NCBI GenBank assembly: GCA_030148365.1 | Contig: JASBTO010000264.1 | Location: 1-14,929, forward strand | Length of the DNA: 14,929 nucleotides | Origin: Kangiellaceae bacterium | GTDB lineage: Bacteria > Pseudomonadota > Gammaproteobacteria > Enterobacterales > Kangiellaceae | Reading direction: 5' to 3' | Shown: positions 1-7,472 of the stretch, piece by piece | How positions within the stretch are numbered: the stretch's first letter is position 1 | Layout of the letters: each line of letters begins with the position of its first letter | The notes under the pieces: generated by a model | Seen by the model: only the letters and a program-made list of their open reading frames with translations | Told to the model about the DNA's origin: nothing | The model's database searches: none | Program-made: the position numbers and the translations under genes

Positions 1-362
1 AGCAGGGATTCCTGGCCTTCCACCTTCAGATAAAGCTCCAACTCCTCACCCAGTTGCCGGGGCCGCAAAATGTCGTCTTCCAGCAAGGGCAACCAGCGCT
101 TGCCGTCGTAGAGCATGAAGCTGTAACCCTCCGGCTCGACCCGCACGCCGATTTCGATGCCGCGAATGACCGCTTCTTCCTGGGCCAGTTGCATCAGGGC
201 TTTCAGTCGCCGGGCTTCTTCGCGCTGCTCGCTGCCGGTGCCGCCCCGCAAATTGAGCACCGTCCAGGTGGTCAGGAGGCCAATCAGCAGCAACACCACC
301 ATGACTTCCAGCAGGGTGAAGCCCCGGCTCGTCAGGGGCTTGCCGGGGAAAGGTCGGTTCAC
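1..362 (-). CDS. gspH: Type II secretion minor pseudopilin GspH (partial, C-terminus beyond window)
   Basis: GspH is a minor pseudopilin at the tip of the periplasmic type II secretion pseudopilus. I translated this frame by hand. It opens with GTG at 362-360, overlapping the gspG stop as GTGA, and stays open to the left edge (120 full codons). The N-terminus MNRPFPGKPLTSRG|FTLLEV is a prepilin-peptidase leader: cleavage after G14, Phe at +1 and Glu at +5 of the mature protein, then a hydrophobic helix rich in V and L (about residues 15-35). The region after the helix (EQREEARRLKALMQLAQEEA) resembles the GspH amphipathic helix. Its place directly after gspG fits the standard CDEFGH order. GTG is the only start that keeps the short leader. 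GspI and GspJ also have such leaders, but position and the helix pattern favour GspH. Confidence 0.88.
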   Translation of the reverse strand, partial: MNRPFPGKPLTSRGFTLLEVMVVLLLIGLLTTWTVLNLRGGTGSEQREEARRLKALMQLAQEEAVIRGIEIGVRVEPEGYSFMLYDGKRWLPLLEDDILRPRQLGEELELYLKVEGQESL

Positions 363-820
363 CGCTGTTTCTTGCCCGCCTGGTCAAGATTCCAGTTGCC
401 GATATCCTGGTTATCGCCTTCGCCGCCGGGCGCGCCATCGGCACCCAGGGTCCAGACGTCAAACGGGCCGTTCTCGCCGGGCTGAATGTACTGGTAGGGA
501 TTATCCCAGGGGTCATTGGGCAGGCGCCGGATATAGCCGCCGTCCGGGTAGTTTTTCGGTTCGGGAGAGACATCCGGGCGTCGCACCAGGGCTTCGAGTC
601 CCTGATCCGTGGTGGGGAAACGATAGTTGTCGAGCTTGTAACTGGTCAGGGCGCTTTCCAGCGCCACTATGTCCGACTTGACCTTGGTAAACTGCGCCTG
701 CTCCTGCTTGGAGAGAATATTGGGCAGGATCATCGCGGACAGCAGCCCGATGATGACCAGCACGATCATGATTTCCAGCAAGGTAAAACCCGACTGACGG
801 GCGTTTTCGGTATTAGACAT
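359..820 (-). CDS. gspG: Type II secretion major pseudopilin GspG
   Basis: This is the main subunit of the periplasmic pseudopilus that pushes substrates through the secretin. The 153-residue precursor has a short leader ending in SG|FTLLEIMIVLVIIGLL: cleavage after G11, Phe at +1, Glu at +5, then the polymerisation and membrane helix. The C-terminal half carries hallmark GspG features: a YRFPTTDQGLEAL segment, a PNDPWDNPYQY segment, and a loop LGADGAPGGEGDNQDIGNW like the family's calcium-binding loop. ATG at 820-818 was chosen. A TTG directly upstream (823-821) is also in frame, and an AGGAG lies 10 nt before the ATG and 7 nt before the TTG, so the start is uncertain by one codon. An 85-nt spacer with a small hairpin separates it from gspF, the loosest junction in this operon. 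Its stop overlaps gspH. Confidence 0.96.
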   Translation of the reverse strand: MSNTENARQSGFTLLEIMIVLVIIGLLSAMILPNILSKQEQAQFTKVKSDIVALESALTSYKLDNYRFPTTDQGLEALVRRPDVSPEPKNYPDGGYIRRLPNDPWDNPYQYIQPGENGPFDVWTLGADGAPGGEGDNQDIGNWNLDQAGKKQR

Positions 821-879
821 CAATGGCTCACTCCTGAAGATTCGGATTCACTCGTTCGACCGTCAGCCTCGCACCCCGT

Positions 880-896
880 TCCCGGCCAGACCGGGA
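880..896 (-). other. Small hairpin in the gspF-gspG spacer
   Basis: On the minus-strand transcript, TCCCGG and CCGGGA form a 6-bp stem around the loop TCTGG. It sits 10 nt past the gspF stop in the only sizeable spacer between gsp genes. No U-tract follows, so it does not look like a strong intrinsic terminator. It could be an RNA-processing or stabilising element, but this is inference. Confidence 0.35.
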
Positions 897-905
897 GTGG
901 CGCGA

Positions 906-2123
906 TCAGCTGACGATATTGTTCAGTTCAATGATGGGCATCAACATCGCCAGCACGATGAAAAATACCATGCCGCCCATCAGCAAAATGGTCAGGGGAC
1001 CCAGAATACTGAGGCCGACTTCGAGCATGTTCTCGAACGTCCACTCCTGGTTTTCCGCGGCCCGCCGCAACATCTCTTCCAGTTCACCACTGGCCTCGCC
1101 ACTGCCGATCATGTGCAGCATCATGGGCGGCAAATAGCCGGACACCTGCAAGGCGCCTTTCAGGGTACTGCCTTCGCGAACCCGGGTCCGGGCTTCGTCG
1201 ACGGCTTCGCGCAAGGCATCGTTGGAGAGCACGTCGCCGGAAATCGCCATGGCGTCCAGCAAAGGCACGCCGCTCGAATGCAGAATGCTCAGAGTGCGGG
1301 CAAAACGGGCACTGTTGACGCCCCGGGAAATCTTGCCGATCATCGGCAAATTCAGGATCCGTCGATGCCAGCGCAGGCGAAATTCCTTGTTGCGCAACGC
1401 ATAGCGGAAACCGACAAAGGCCAGGATCACGACTGCCGCCAGCAGCCAGCCCCAGGCGGTAATGAAATCGGTAATGCCAATCAGGGCCCGGGTCGACATG
1501 GGCAACTCGTGGCCCATGTCCTGAAATTTCTCCACCACATTGGGCACCGCGAAAATCAGCAGGATGCTGACCACGGAGATCGCCACCAGCACCAGCAGCA
1601 CCGGGTAGACAATGGCGGCAATGATTTTCTGCCGGGTTTGCTGACGCTTCTCGGTATAGTCGGCGAGCCGCTCCAAAACCGGATCCAGATGCCCGGATTT
1701 TTCGCCGGCGGCGACCATGGATCGATACAGATGGTTGAAGACGTTGGGGAATTCGCTCATGCCGTCGGCCAGGGTGTGGCCTTCCATGACCCGGGCGCGA
1801 ACGCCGAGAAGAATACTCTTGATCTTGGTTTTTTCGGTTTGTTCGACGACCGCCTTGAGAGACTCCTCGATGGGCATGCCGGCGCGCATCAGGGTGGCGA
1901 GTTGGCGGGTGACCAGCGCCAGATCGGCGGTCTTGATGGACGGTTGCAGCCAGCCGGGTCGACGACTCTCCCGGGCGCGGGCTTCGGCAACGGCGTCCAC
2001 CTGCAAAGGTGCCAGCCCCTGCTCCCGCAGCGACTGGCGGATCTGGCGGGCGGTATCTCCCTCCAGGATCCCTTTCTTCTGACGGCCCCGGCCATCCAGG
2101 GCGACATATTCAAATGCGGCCAT
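906..2123 (-). CDS. gspF: Type II secretion inner-membrane platform protein GspF
   Basis: GspF is the polytopic inner-membrane core of the assembly platform and contacts the ATPase GspE. The 405-residue length is normal for the family. Two T2SSF repeats are visible, about residues 69-192 and 272-394, each with a pattern of the type (T/A)RxLxxLxxxGxPxxxAL followed later by a GExSGxL motif (AAGEKSGHLD near 138-147 and GSGEASGELE near 340-349). Membrane segments lie near 168-194, 221-240 and 366-397. The ATG overlaps the gspE stop by 1 nt (TGATG), indicating translational coupling. The N-terminus MAAFEYVALDGRGRQKKG is typical of GspF. PilC of type IV pili is a paralogue, but the gsp neighbours make GspF the right call. 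Confidence 0.97.
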   Translation of the reverse strand: MAAFEYVALDGRGRQKKGILEGDTARQIRQSLREQGLAPLQVDAVAEARARESRRPGWLQPSIKTADLALVTRQLATLMRAGMPIEESLKAVVEQTEKTKIKSILLGVRARVMEGHTLADGMSEFPNVFNHLYRSMVAAGEKSGHLDPVLERLADYTEKRQQTRQKIIAAIVYPVLLVLVAISVVSILLIFAVPNVVEKFQDMGHELPMSTRALIGITDFITAWGWLLAAVVILAFVGFRYALRNKEFRLRWHRRILNLPMIGKISRGVNSARFARTLSILHSSGVPLLDAMAISGDVLSNDALREAVDEARTRVREGSTLKGALQVSGYLPPMMLHMIGSGEASGELEEMLRRAAENQEWTFENMLEVGLSILGPLTILLMGGMVFFIVLAMLMPIIELNNIVS

Positions 2124-3670
2124 CAGTCTTCCCGGGTTACGCGCAGCACTTCTTCCACCGTGGTGACGCCCTGCAGGACCCGCGCCCGGCCGTCAGCACG
2201 GATACTCGGGCCATAGATCCGCGAGTGAGCTTCAACTTCCTGCTCGCTGGCGCCGTTATGGATCAGGGTGCGGGTCTGCTCATCCACGAGCAGCAGCTCG
2301 TAAATACCCTGGCGGCCACGATAACCCAGCCGGTTGCATTGCTCACAGCCGTTGGCGTGATACAGGGTCGGCGGACTGTCCGCGTCCAGGCCCATCAACT
2401 CACACTCCTTGGCGGTAGCGGTATAGGGTATCTTGCATTCCTTGCAAAGGACCCGCACCAAGCGCTGGGCGAGCACGCCTAGCAGCGACGAGGACAGCAG
2501 GAATGGCTCGATGCCCATGTCCTGCAAACGGGTGACCGCGCCCACCGCGGTGTTGGTGTGCAAGGTGGACAGCACCAGGTGACCGGTCAGGGAGGCCTGC
2601 ACGGCTATCTGGGCGGTTTCCAAATCCCGGATCTCGCCGACCATCACCACATCGGGATCCTGACGCAAAATCGCCCGCAAGCCCCGGGCAAAGGTCATGT
2701 CGACCTTGGTGTTGACCTGGGTCTGGCCGATACCGTCGAGCAGATACTCGATAGGATCCTCGACGGTGAGAATATTGCGCTCTTCGTTATTGAGCAGGGT
2801 CAGACCGGCGTACAGAGTCGTGGTTTTACCGGAACCTGTCGGACCGGTCACCAGGATGATACCGTGGGGCTTGTGCAGGAGATCCTTCATCCGGTCCATC
2901 AATTCGGGAGTCATGCCGAGGTGGCCGAATTCCAGCCGTCCGGCTTCCTTGTCGAGCAATCGCATGACCACCCGCTCGCCATGACTCGACGGCATGGTGG
3001 AGACCCGTACATCGACGGCCCGCCCGGCGATCCGCAGGGCAATCCGGCCATCCTGGGGCACCCGTTTTTCGGCGATGTCCAGCTTCGCCATGACCTTGAT
3101 CCGGGACACCAGCAGCGGCGCCAGCTTGCGGTTCGGCTGCAGGACTTCTCGCAGTACGCCGTCGACGCGGAATCGCACCGACAAGGTTTTCTCGAAGGTC
3201 TCGACGTGGATATCCGACGCGTTTTCCTTGATTGCCTGGGTCAGCAGAGCGTTGATCAGCTTGATGATGGGAGCGTCGTCTTCCGCTTCGAGCAGATCTT
3301 CGGTTTCCGGAATCTCCTCCGACAACCGGAACAGATCAATTTCGTCGCCGATCCCTTCCATGGCCGCCATTGCGCCTTCGCCGGCCTGGTAAAAACGGCC
3401 CAGCTCGGCTTCAAAAATTTCCGGATTGACCTTTTCGATGGCCAGGGACTTATTGAGGAAGCGACGCAGTTCCAGCAGCGCCGGCAGCCGGGCGTCGTCC
3501 CGGATCAGGCAGCGCGCCTGCCGGTCGCTCTGCTCCAGCACCAGCACGCCGTTACGCCGGGCAAAACTGAATGGCAGGCGCCGCAGTTCGCCGGACTCGG
3601 TGATTTCCGGCTCCAGCAACTCCAGGTTTTCCGGCTCGGCAACCCCGGTTTCGGGCCTCGTTTCCGCCAT
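2123..3670 (-). CDS. gspE: Type II secretion ATPase GspE
   Basis: GspE is the cytoplasmic hexameric ATPase that powers pseudopilus assembly. In its 515 residues an N-terminal domain (about 1-125) precedes the T2SSE core. Visible motifs are Walker A GPTGSGKT (276-283), an Asp-box-like segment EDPIEY (304-309), Walker B VVMVGEIRD (341-349) and a His-box region (LSTLHTNTA, 368-376). The GspE/PilB-type zinc site has four cysteines as two CxxC pairs, C409/C412 and C442/C445. The start lies 3 nt after the gspD stop, with an AGGA inside the end of gspD about 7 nt upstream; it is therefore co-translated in a tight operon. PilB ATPases share these motifs, but the gspD and gspF neighbours settle the assignment. 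Confidence 0.97.
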   Translation of the reverse strand: MAETRPETGVAEPENLELLEPEITESGELRRLPFSFARRNGVLVLEQSDRQARCLIRDDARLPALLELRRFLNKSLAIEKVNPEIFEAELGRFYQAGEGAMAAMEGIGDEIDLFRLSEEIPETEDLLEAEDDAPIIKLINALLTQAIKENASDIHVETFEKTLSVRFRVDGVLREVLQPNRKLAPLLVSRIKVMAKLDIAEKRVPQDGRIALRIAGRAVDVRVSTMPSSHGERVVMRLLDKEAGRLEFGHLGMTPELMDRMKDLLHKPHGIILVTGPTGSGKTTTLYAGLTLLNNEERNILTVEDPIEYLLDGIGQTQVNTKVDMTFARGLRAILRQDPDVVMVGEIRDLETAQIAVQASLTGHLVLSTLHTNTAVGAVTRLQDMGIEPFLLSSSLLGVLAQRLVRVLCKECKIPYTATAKECELMGLDADSPPTLYHANGCEQCNRLGYRGRQGIYELLLVDEQTRTLIHNGASEQEVEAHSRIYGPSIRADGRARVLQGVTTVEEVLRVTRED

Positions 3671-3673
3671 GGC

Positions 3674-5767
3674 CTAGTCCTGCTCCTCTTGGCTCTCTTC
3701 GGTTTCCATGAACTCGTCGAAGTTGGGCGGCAGGGCCATGGACTCATCCCACCGCGGCATCACCCGGGAGGTCTCGCTCGGCATCAGGCTGATGCCCTTG
3801 TTCTGCATTTCGATCTGCTGGCCGCGCATGTAGTTGTACTTGCGGGAGCTGATCTGGGCCATGCGGGAATCATCGCGAATGATGGTCGGATGGATAAAGA
3901 TCATCAGGTTGCGTTTGGTCTTCTGGGTGCGCTCCGACTTGAACAGATGGCCGAGTACGGGAATATCTCCCAGCAGCGGCACCTTCTGGCCGCTGAGCTG
4001 GATGTCATCGTCGATCAGACCGCCGAGGACCACCATGCCACCGTCGTTGACCAGTACCGAGGTCTTCACCTTGCGCTTGTTGGTGATGATATCGGTCGCG
4101 GTGGTACCGGCGATGCTGGAAACTTCCTGCTCGATGTCCAGGCGCACTGCGTCGCCTTCGTTAATCTGGGGCGTGAGCTTCATGAGGATACCCACATCCT
4201 TGCGATCGACCGTCGTGAAGGGGTTGGAATTGTTGTCGCCGAGAGCGGAGCCGGTGATGATCGGGATCTCCTGGCCGACATTGAATTCCGCTTCCTCGTT
4301 GTCCAGCACCGTCAGGCTCGGCTGGGACAGGATATTGGAATCGGTGTTGGTACCGAGGGCCTTGATAAAGGCGACCCAGCTGAAACCGGTTTTGCTGATA
4401 TTGCCGAGACCGATGGCGCTGCCCACAACACCGGACAGGACCTGGGCCAGGGCCTGGCCATTGTCGCCAACATTGGGGGTGCTGGTGGTGGTTACCGTGC
4501 CGTCAGGCGCGATTACGGTGGTCGAGGTACCGTCGGTGCCGCGGTTGGCGAGGGCCGCGCCGCCCAGATCGACGATGCCGGGTCCGGTATTGTTGAAGTT
4601 GAAGACGCCGACAGGCACATCGTCCTCGCCGTGGGAGAAGAGCCACTGGACGCCGAGTTCCTTGGCCTTGACGTCGGAGATCTCGACGATCAGGGCTTCG
4701 ACATGGACCTGGTTACGGCGGATATCCAGCTGCCGGATCACCGACTCGAAAGAGCGCATCAAATCCGGCGGCGCCGTGATCACCAGAGCATTCGTGTCTT
4801 CGTGGGCCTCAATGGAAAAACTCTTGTTGCCCGGCCCGCGAGTTGCCGGAGACGCGCCTTTGGCCTCTTCCGCCTCAATGGACTCACCGACGCCGCCGAG
4901 CACGTCGGACAGTTCCGGCGCCTTGGCGTACTTGAGATAGAAGACCCGGGTATTGCCGGTATCCGACAGCGGCGTATCCAGCTGCGAGATCAACGCCCGT
5001 AGCCGCAGCCGGGAGCGATTGTCGGCGGACAGCAGGATGGAGTTGGTGCGCTCGTCGGCAACGAATTTGGGCTCCGCGCCAACGATGCCGCCCTGTTGCT
5101 GGGCATCCCGCTTGCCGAGGTTTTCCATGATCCGGACAATTTCCGTGGCGGAGGCATGGTTCAGGGCAATGACTTCGATTTCTTCGTTGGTTTCCCGATC
5201 AATGTCTTCAATCAGCTGTTCGATCTTGCGAACGTTGCCGGCCCGATCATGAATCAGAATGATGTTGGAGCCGCGCACGCCGGCGAGGTGACCGCCCTGC
5301 TGGGACACCAGTTGCCGCAGGATCGGGAAAAGCTCCTGGGCATTGACGTTCTGGACCCGGATGACCTTGGTGATCAGGCTGTCGGTGGAATAGCGTTGAC
5401 TGTTGCCCTTGACCACCGGTACCGGCTCGGTCTTGGCGTTCTGCTCCTGGAGAATCTTGATCACGCCGTCGCTCTCCACAGCGGCCAGGCCATGGACCTC
5501 GAGAATGCTGAGGAACAGGCTGTAGATTTCCTCTTCATTCATGTCGGTCTGGCTGAGTACGGTGACCTTGATGGTCTTGACCCGCGGGTCGAGAATCATG
5601 GTCTTGCCGGTAATACGGCTAACCGCTTCGACCAGTTCCCGCATATCCGCATCGCGCATGTTCATCTGTGCGCTCCACGCAGCCAGGGGCAAGAGCAGGC
5701 TGAAGATCAGTCCGATGGCCGCGAGCTTGCGCCAGGCCCCGGATTGTTTTTGCATCGATTTCGTCAT
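3674..5767 (-). CDS. gspD: Type II secretion outer-membrane secretin GspD
   Basis: GspD forms the multimeric outer-membrane channel through which folded substrates leave. The 697-residue precursor has a Sec signal peptide (hydrophobic core about 15-30, likely cleavage after WSA at 33). It is followed by N0 (about 34-110), N1-N3 (about 130-350) and the secretin domain (about 355-632) with the signature VPLLGDIPVLGHLF (596-609). The tail (about 640-697) includes a strongly acidic end (FMETEESQEEQD). A Gly/Thr-rich stretch (about 390-440) falls where Vibrio-type secretins carry extra loops. ATG at 5767 lies 20 nt after the gspC stop with only a weak GTGAG upstream. A second ATG four codons in is possible. 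Whether the tail binds a pilotin cannot be judged from sequence. Confidence 0.97.
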   Translation of the reverse strand: MTKSMQKQSGAWRKLAAIGLIFSLLLPLAAWSAQMNMRDADMRELVEAVSRITGKTMILDPRVKTIKVTVLSQTDMNEEEIYSLFLSILEVHGLAAVESDGVIKILQEQNAKTEPVPVVKGNSQRYSTDSLITKVIRVQNVNAQELFPILRQLVSQQGGHLAGVRGSNIILIHDRAGNVRKIEQLIEDIDRETNEEIEVIALNHASATEIVRIMENLGKRDAQQQGGIVGAEPKFVADERTNSILLSADNRSRLRLRALISQLDTPLSDTGNTRVFYLKYAKAPELSDVLGGVGESIEAEEAKGASPATRGPGNKSFSIEAHEDTNALVITAPPDLMRSFESVIRQLDIRRNQVHVEALIVEISDVKAKELGVQWLFSHGEDDVPVGVFNFNNTGPGIVDLGGAALANRGTDGTSTTVIAPDGTVTTTSTPNVGDNGQALAQVLSGVVGSAIGLGNISKTGFSWVAFIKALGTNTDSNILSQPSLTVLDNEEAEFNVGQEIPIITGSALGDNNSNPFTTVDRKDVGILMKLTPQINEGDAVRLDIEQEVSSIAGTTATDIITNKRKVKTSVLVNDGGMVVLGGLIDDDIQLSGQKVPLLGDIPVLGHLFKSERTQKTKRNLMIFIHPTIIRDDSRMAQISSRKYNYMRGQQIEMQNKGISLMPSETSRVMPRWDESMALPPNFDEFMETEESQEEQD

Positions 5768-5787
5768 TACTTGCTACTCACGGGTCT

Positions 5788-6750
5788 TTATTGAAGTTTA
5801 TCGGCCGGGCCGGGATTAAAACGATCCCCCGGGCTGGCGAGAGGATAAAGAATCTGCATTTCCGAATTGCCCCTTTGCACGACCAGCTGCAACTCGTCGG
5901 AACCCTGCAGGGCCGACTGTACGCTCCAGAGCTGGGAGGGATCATCCAGGGACACGCCATTGATGGAGGTGACCACATCGTTGCGTCTCAGGCCGAGCCG
6001 GGCAAACAGCCGGGGATCTTTGGAAGGACTGATCCGGTAGCCGACCATGCGGCCATCCTCGAGTACCGGCTGTCCGGTAAATTTCTGTGCCAGCGAGCCC
6101 CAGTTCTGGTTGCTGACATGGTCGCGCAACTCTGACAGATCCCGGGCAATTTGCGGATCCTTGCGTTTGTCGATCAGCCGGTCCGGCGCGGTCTCCGCTG
6201 CGGTAGTTGGCGGGGCGATTTCGGCGCCAAGGCCGGAGTTGAGTTTCTCGAACAGGGTCAGGGTTTCAAAGCGTCCGTTGCGCTCCAGAATCACCCGATC
6301 CCGATGCAATTGCTTGACCAGCACCCGACCGCTGACCGGCAACTTGTCGCCCGGCCCATAAACGGCCTGTCTGCCGTTCTCGCCTTCAATAATGGCGGAG
6401 CCATTGGCGTCATCGGCGAGATAGATACCCCGTAATTTGAGATTGAGCCGGGTCTCCGGCGCATCGATGGGATCCGGCTCGGCTTGCGCCACTGCCGCGG
6501 CATCGCCGAACAGATGGCGGGCGACCAGATTGTTGATATTGGTGCGAGGCGCGCTGGCTTGCGGCGCCGCCTGTTGCAAGCTGGCACCGGCAGTCTCATC
6601 CGGCCCGGCGATAAAGTAATCCACCCACAGCCAGATCAGTTTGGCCACGCCGAAAATGAGCAACAGACCGAAAAATACGGCGGCAATCCGCGCCAGAAAG
6701 CGGGGGTCACTGACCATTTCAGCGGATTTATGCCACGAGAGTTGAGTCAT
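5788..6750 (-). CDS. gspC: Type II secretion connector protein GspC
   Basis: GspC links the inner-membrane platform to the secretin and helps select substrates. Counting from the ATG at 6750 (320 residues): a short cytoplasmic N-terminus, one membrane helix (about 22-44), an Ala/Pro/Gln linker, the homology region that binds the secretin N0 domain (about 100-166, including LKLRGIYLADD and YGPGDKLPVSG), and a C-terminal PDZ-like domain (about 225-295, with YRISPS, LGLRRNDVVTSINGV). A GTG at 6765 would add five residues (MVAGS) but has no ribosome-binding site; the ATG has a CAGG just upstream, though close. It is the first gene of the operon, divergent from hslR. The alternative PDZ-less coiled-coil type of GspC is excluded by the PDZ motif. 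Confidence 0.95.
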   Translation of the reverse strand: MTQLSWHKSAEMVSDPRFLARIAAVFFGLLLIFGVAKLIWLWVDYFIAGPDETAGASLQQAAPQASAPRTNINNLVARHLFGDAAAVAQAEPDPIDAPETRLNLKLRGIYLADDANGSAIIEGENGRQAVYGPGDKLPVSGRVLVKQLHRDRVILERNGRFETLTLFEKLNSGLGAEIAPPTTAAETAPDRLIDKRKDPQIARDLSELRDHVSNQNWGSLAQKFTGQPVLEDGRMVGYRISPSKDPRLFARLGLRRNDVVTSINGVSLDDPSQLWSVQSALQGSDELQLVVQRGNSEMQILYPLASPGDRFNPGPADKLQ

Positions 6751-6819
6751 TGAGCCTGCGACCACGGTTGTTTGGTACTGCTAACGTTTCGATGGGTAAA
6801 TTGGTCTAAAATTTTGATT

Positions 6820-6881
6820 ATTAAAATAATAAGCGAACCCGGATTATTCAAATCCCCACTGCCTAACGTCCTTATTTTAAT
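6820..6881. repeat. Inverted repeat in the gspC-hslR divergent spacer
   Basis: ATTAAAATAA at 6820-6829 is repeated exactly as its reverse complement TTATTTTAAT at 6872-6881. The arm centres are 52 bp apart, about five helical turns. The left arm overlaps the candidate gspC -10 box. It could be a paired operator for a looping or AT-binding regulator, or chance in an AT-rich stretch. Confidence 0.4.
6823..6851 (-). promoter_or_regulatory. Candidate sigma-70 promoter for the gsp operon
   Basis: Read on the minus strand, a -35-like TTGAAT (6851-6846) and a -10-like TATTTT (6828-6823) are separated by 17 bp; each matches consensus at 4 of 6 positions. The implied leader to the gspC ATG at 6750 is about 65 nt. 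The -35 sits inside a dyad GGATT-N5-AATCC (6841-6855), which could be an operator. This is a by-eye match in AT-rich DNA, where such matches are common. Confidence 0.35.
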
Positions 6882-6900
6882 GCAGTTTCCCATACTACAC

Positions 6901-6928
6901 TGTGAATGCAAACAAACAAAGGTACAAT
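6901..6928 (+). promoter_or_regulatory. Candidate promoter for hslR-hslO
   Basis: TACAAT at 6923-6928 is a good -10 (5 of 6 to TATAAT). The best -35 at a fitting distance is TGTGAA (6901-6906, 16-bp spacer), which is poor. If used, transcription would start near 6935, leaving a very short leader before the GTG start at 6946 or 6952. An alternative sigma factor such as the heat-shock one is conceivable for these genes, but I see no clear match to its consensus. Confidence 0.35.
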
Positions 6929-6945
6929 AAGGCTTCCCAAGAGCA

Positions 6946-7332
6946 GTGCCAGTGACAGATTTGCCGGAAGTCAGACTCGACAAGTGGTTATGGGCCGCAC
7001 GGTTTTTCAAGACCCGCAGTATCGCCAGGAACGCCATTGACGGCGGCAAGGTGCATTACGAGGGGGTGCGCGCCAAACCGGGCCGGAAAGTGGAATTGGG
7101 CGCCAGCCTGCGCATCCGCCAGGGCTATGACGAGAAAGACGTGGTGGTGACCGGCCTTGCCGAGCGCCGGGGGCCCGCTTCCGAAGCTGCGGCCCTGTAC
7201 CGGGAAACCGATGAAAGCATGCGCAAACGGGAGGAGTTGGCTCGGGCCCGCGCCCTCAACCCGATGGCCGGCGAGCACCGTCCCGACAAAAAGCAGCGGC
7301 GCCAACTGCACCGATTCAAACGCCAGGAATAA
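6946..7332 (+). CDS. hslR: Ribosome-associated heat shock protein Hsp15
   Basis: Hsp15 binds 50S subunits that still carry a nascent chain on tRNA and helps recycle stalled ribosomes. The 128 residues match the Escherichia coli protein closely in pattern. An N-terminal S4 RNA-binding domain (about 9-70) starts with VRLDKWLWAARFFKTRS and includes GGKVHYEG. It is followed by a GPASEAAALYRETDES segment and a very basic tail (RPDKKQRRQLHRFK). Two in-frame GTG codons, at 6946 and 6952, are possible starts. A GAG-containing sequence lies 2 nt before the first and 8 nt before the second, so the second may be the real one, two residues shorter. It is followed on the same strand by hslO, as in enterobacteria, and is divergent from gspC. 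Confidence 0.95.
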   Translation: MPVTDLPEVRLDKWLWAARFFKTRSIARNAIDGGKVHYEGVRAKPGRKVELGASLRIRQGYDEKDVVVTGLAERRGPASEAAALYRETDESMRKREELARARALNPMAGEHRPDKKQRRQLHRFKRQE

Positions 7333-7359
7333 CTTTTCCCCGGTACGGCATCCACACCG

Positions 7360-7389
7360 GTAGCCCGGATGCAGCGCAGCGGAATCCGG
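7360..7389 (+). repeat. REP-type extragenic palindrome between hslR and hslO
   Basis: A GTAG tetranucleotide (7360-7363) is followed by an imperfect palindrome: CCGGAT (7365-7370) pairs with ATCCGG (7384-7389), with an inner stem GC/GC around a GCA loop and mismatched bases between. This is the layout of GTAG-type REP elements that are mobilised or maintained by RAYT (REP-associated tyrosine) transposases. Only one copy is seen in the window and no transposase. It starts 28 nt after the hslR stop and could stabilise upstream RNA or reduce read-through into hslO. Confidence 0.7.
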
Positions 7390-7472
7390 AAGGCTGCCTT
7401 CAGCATTTGCAAATTTGCCATGCGGCCCCCATTACTGCCCTCCCGGACACAGTCGAACATCAAGGATAATCC

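Noticed and set aside
46..573. Minus-strand open frame of 175 codons overlapping gspG and gspH
   Set aside because: It is out of frame with both pseudopilins and has a Pro/Arg/Ala-rich nonsense composition.
897..2216. Open frame of 439 codons on the plus strand opposite gspF
   Set aside because: Shadow of gspF: low-complexity His/Gln/Gly composition, no ribosome-binding logic, and gspF has a complete recognisable domain set.
2558..5002. Long open frame (814 codons) on the plus strand opposite gspE and gspD
   Set aside because: It is antisense to two clear genes, has a His/Gln/Gly-rich composition typical of the complement of GC-rich coding DNA, and shows no family motif.
7409..7440. Separate hslO promoter (TTGCAA / CATTAC)
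   Set aside because: The -10 matches only 3 of 6 consensus positions; mentioned under hslO but too weak to list as a feature.
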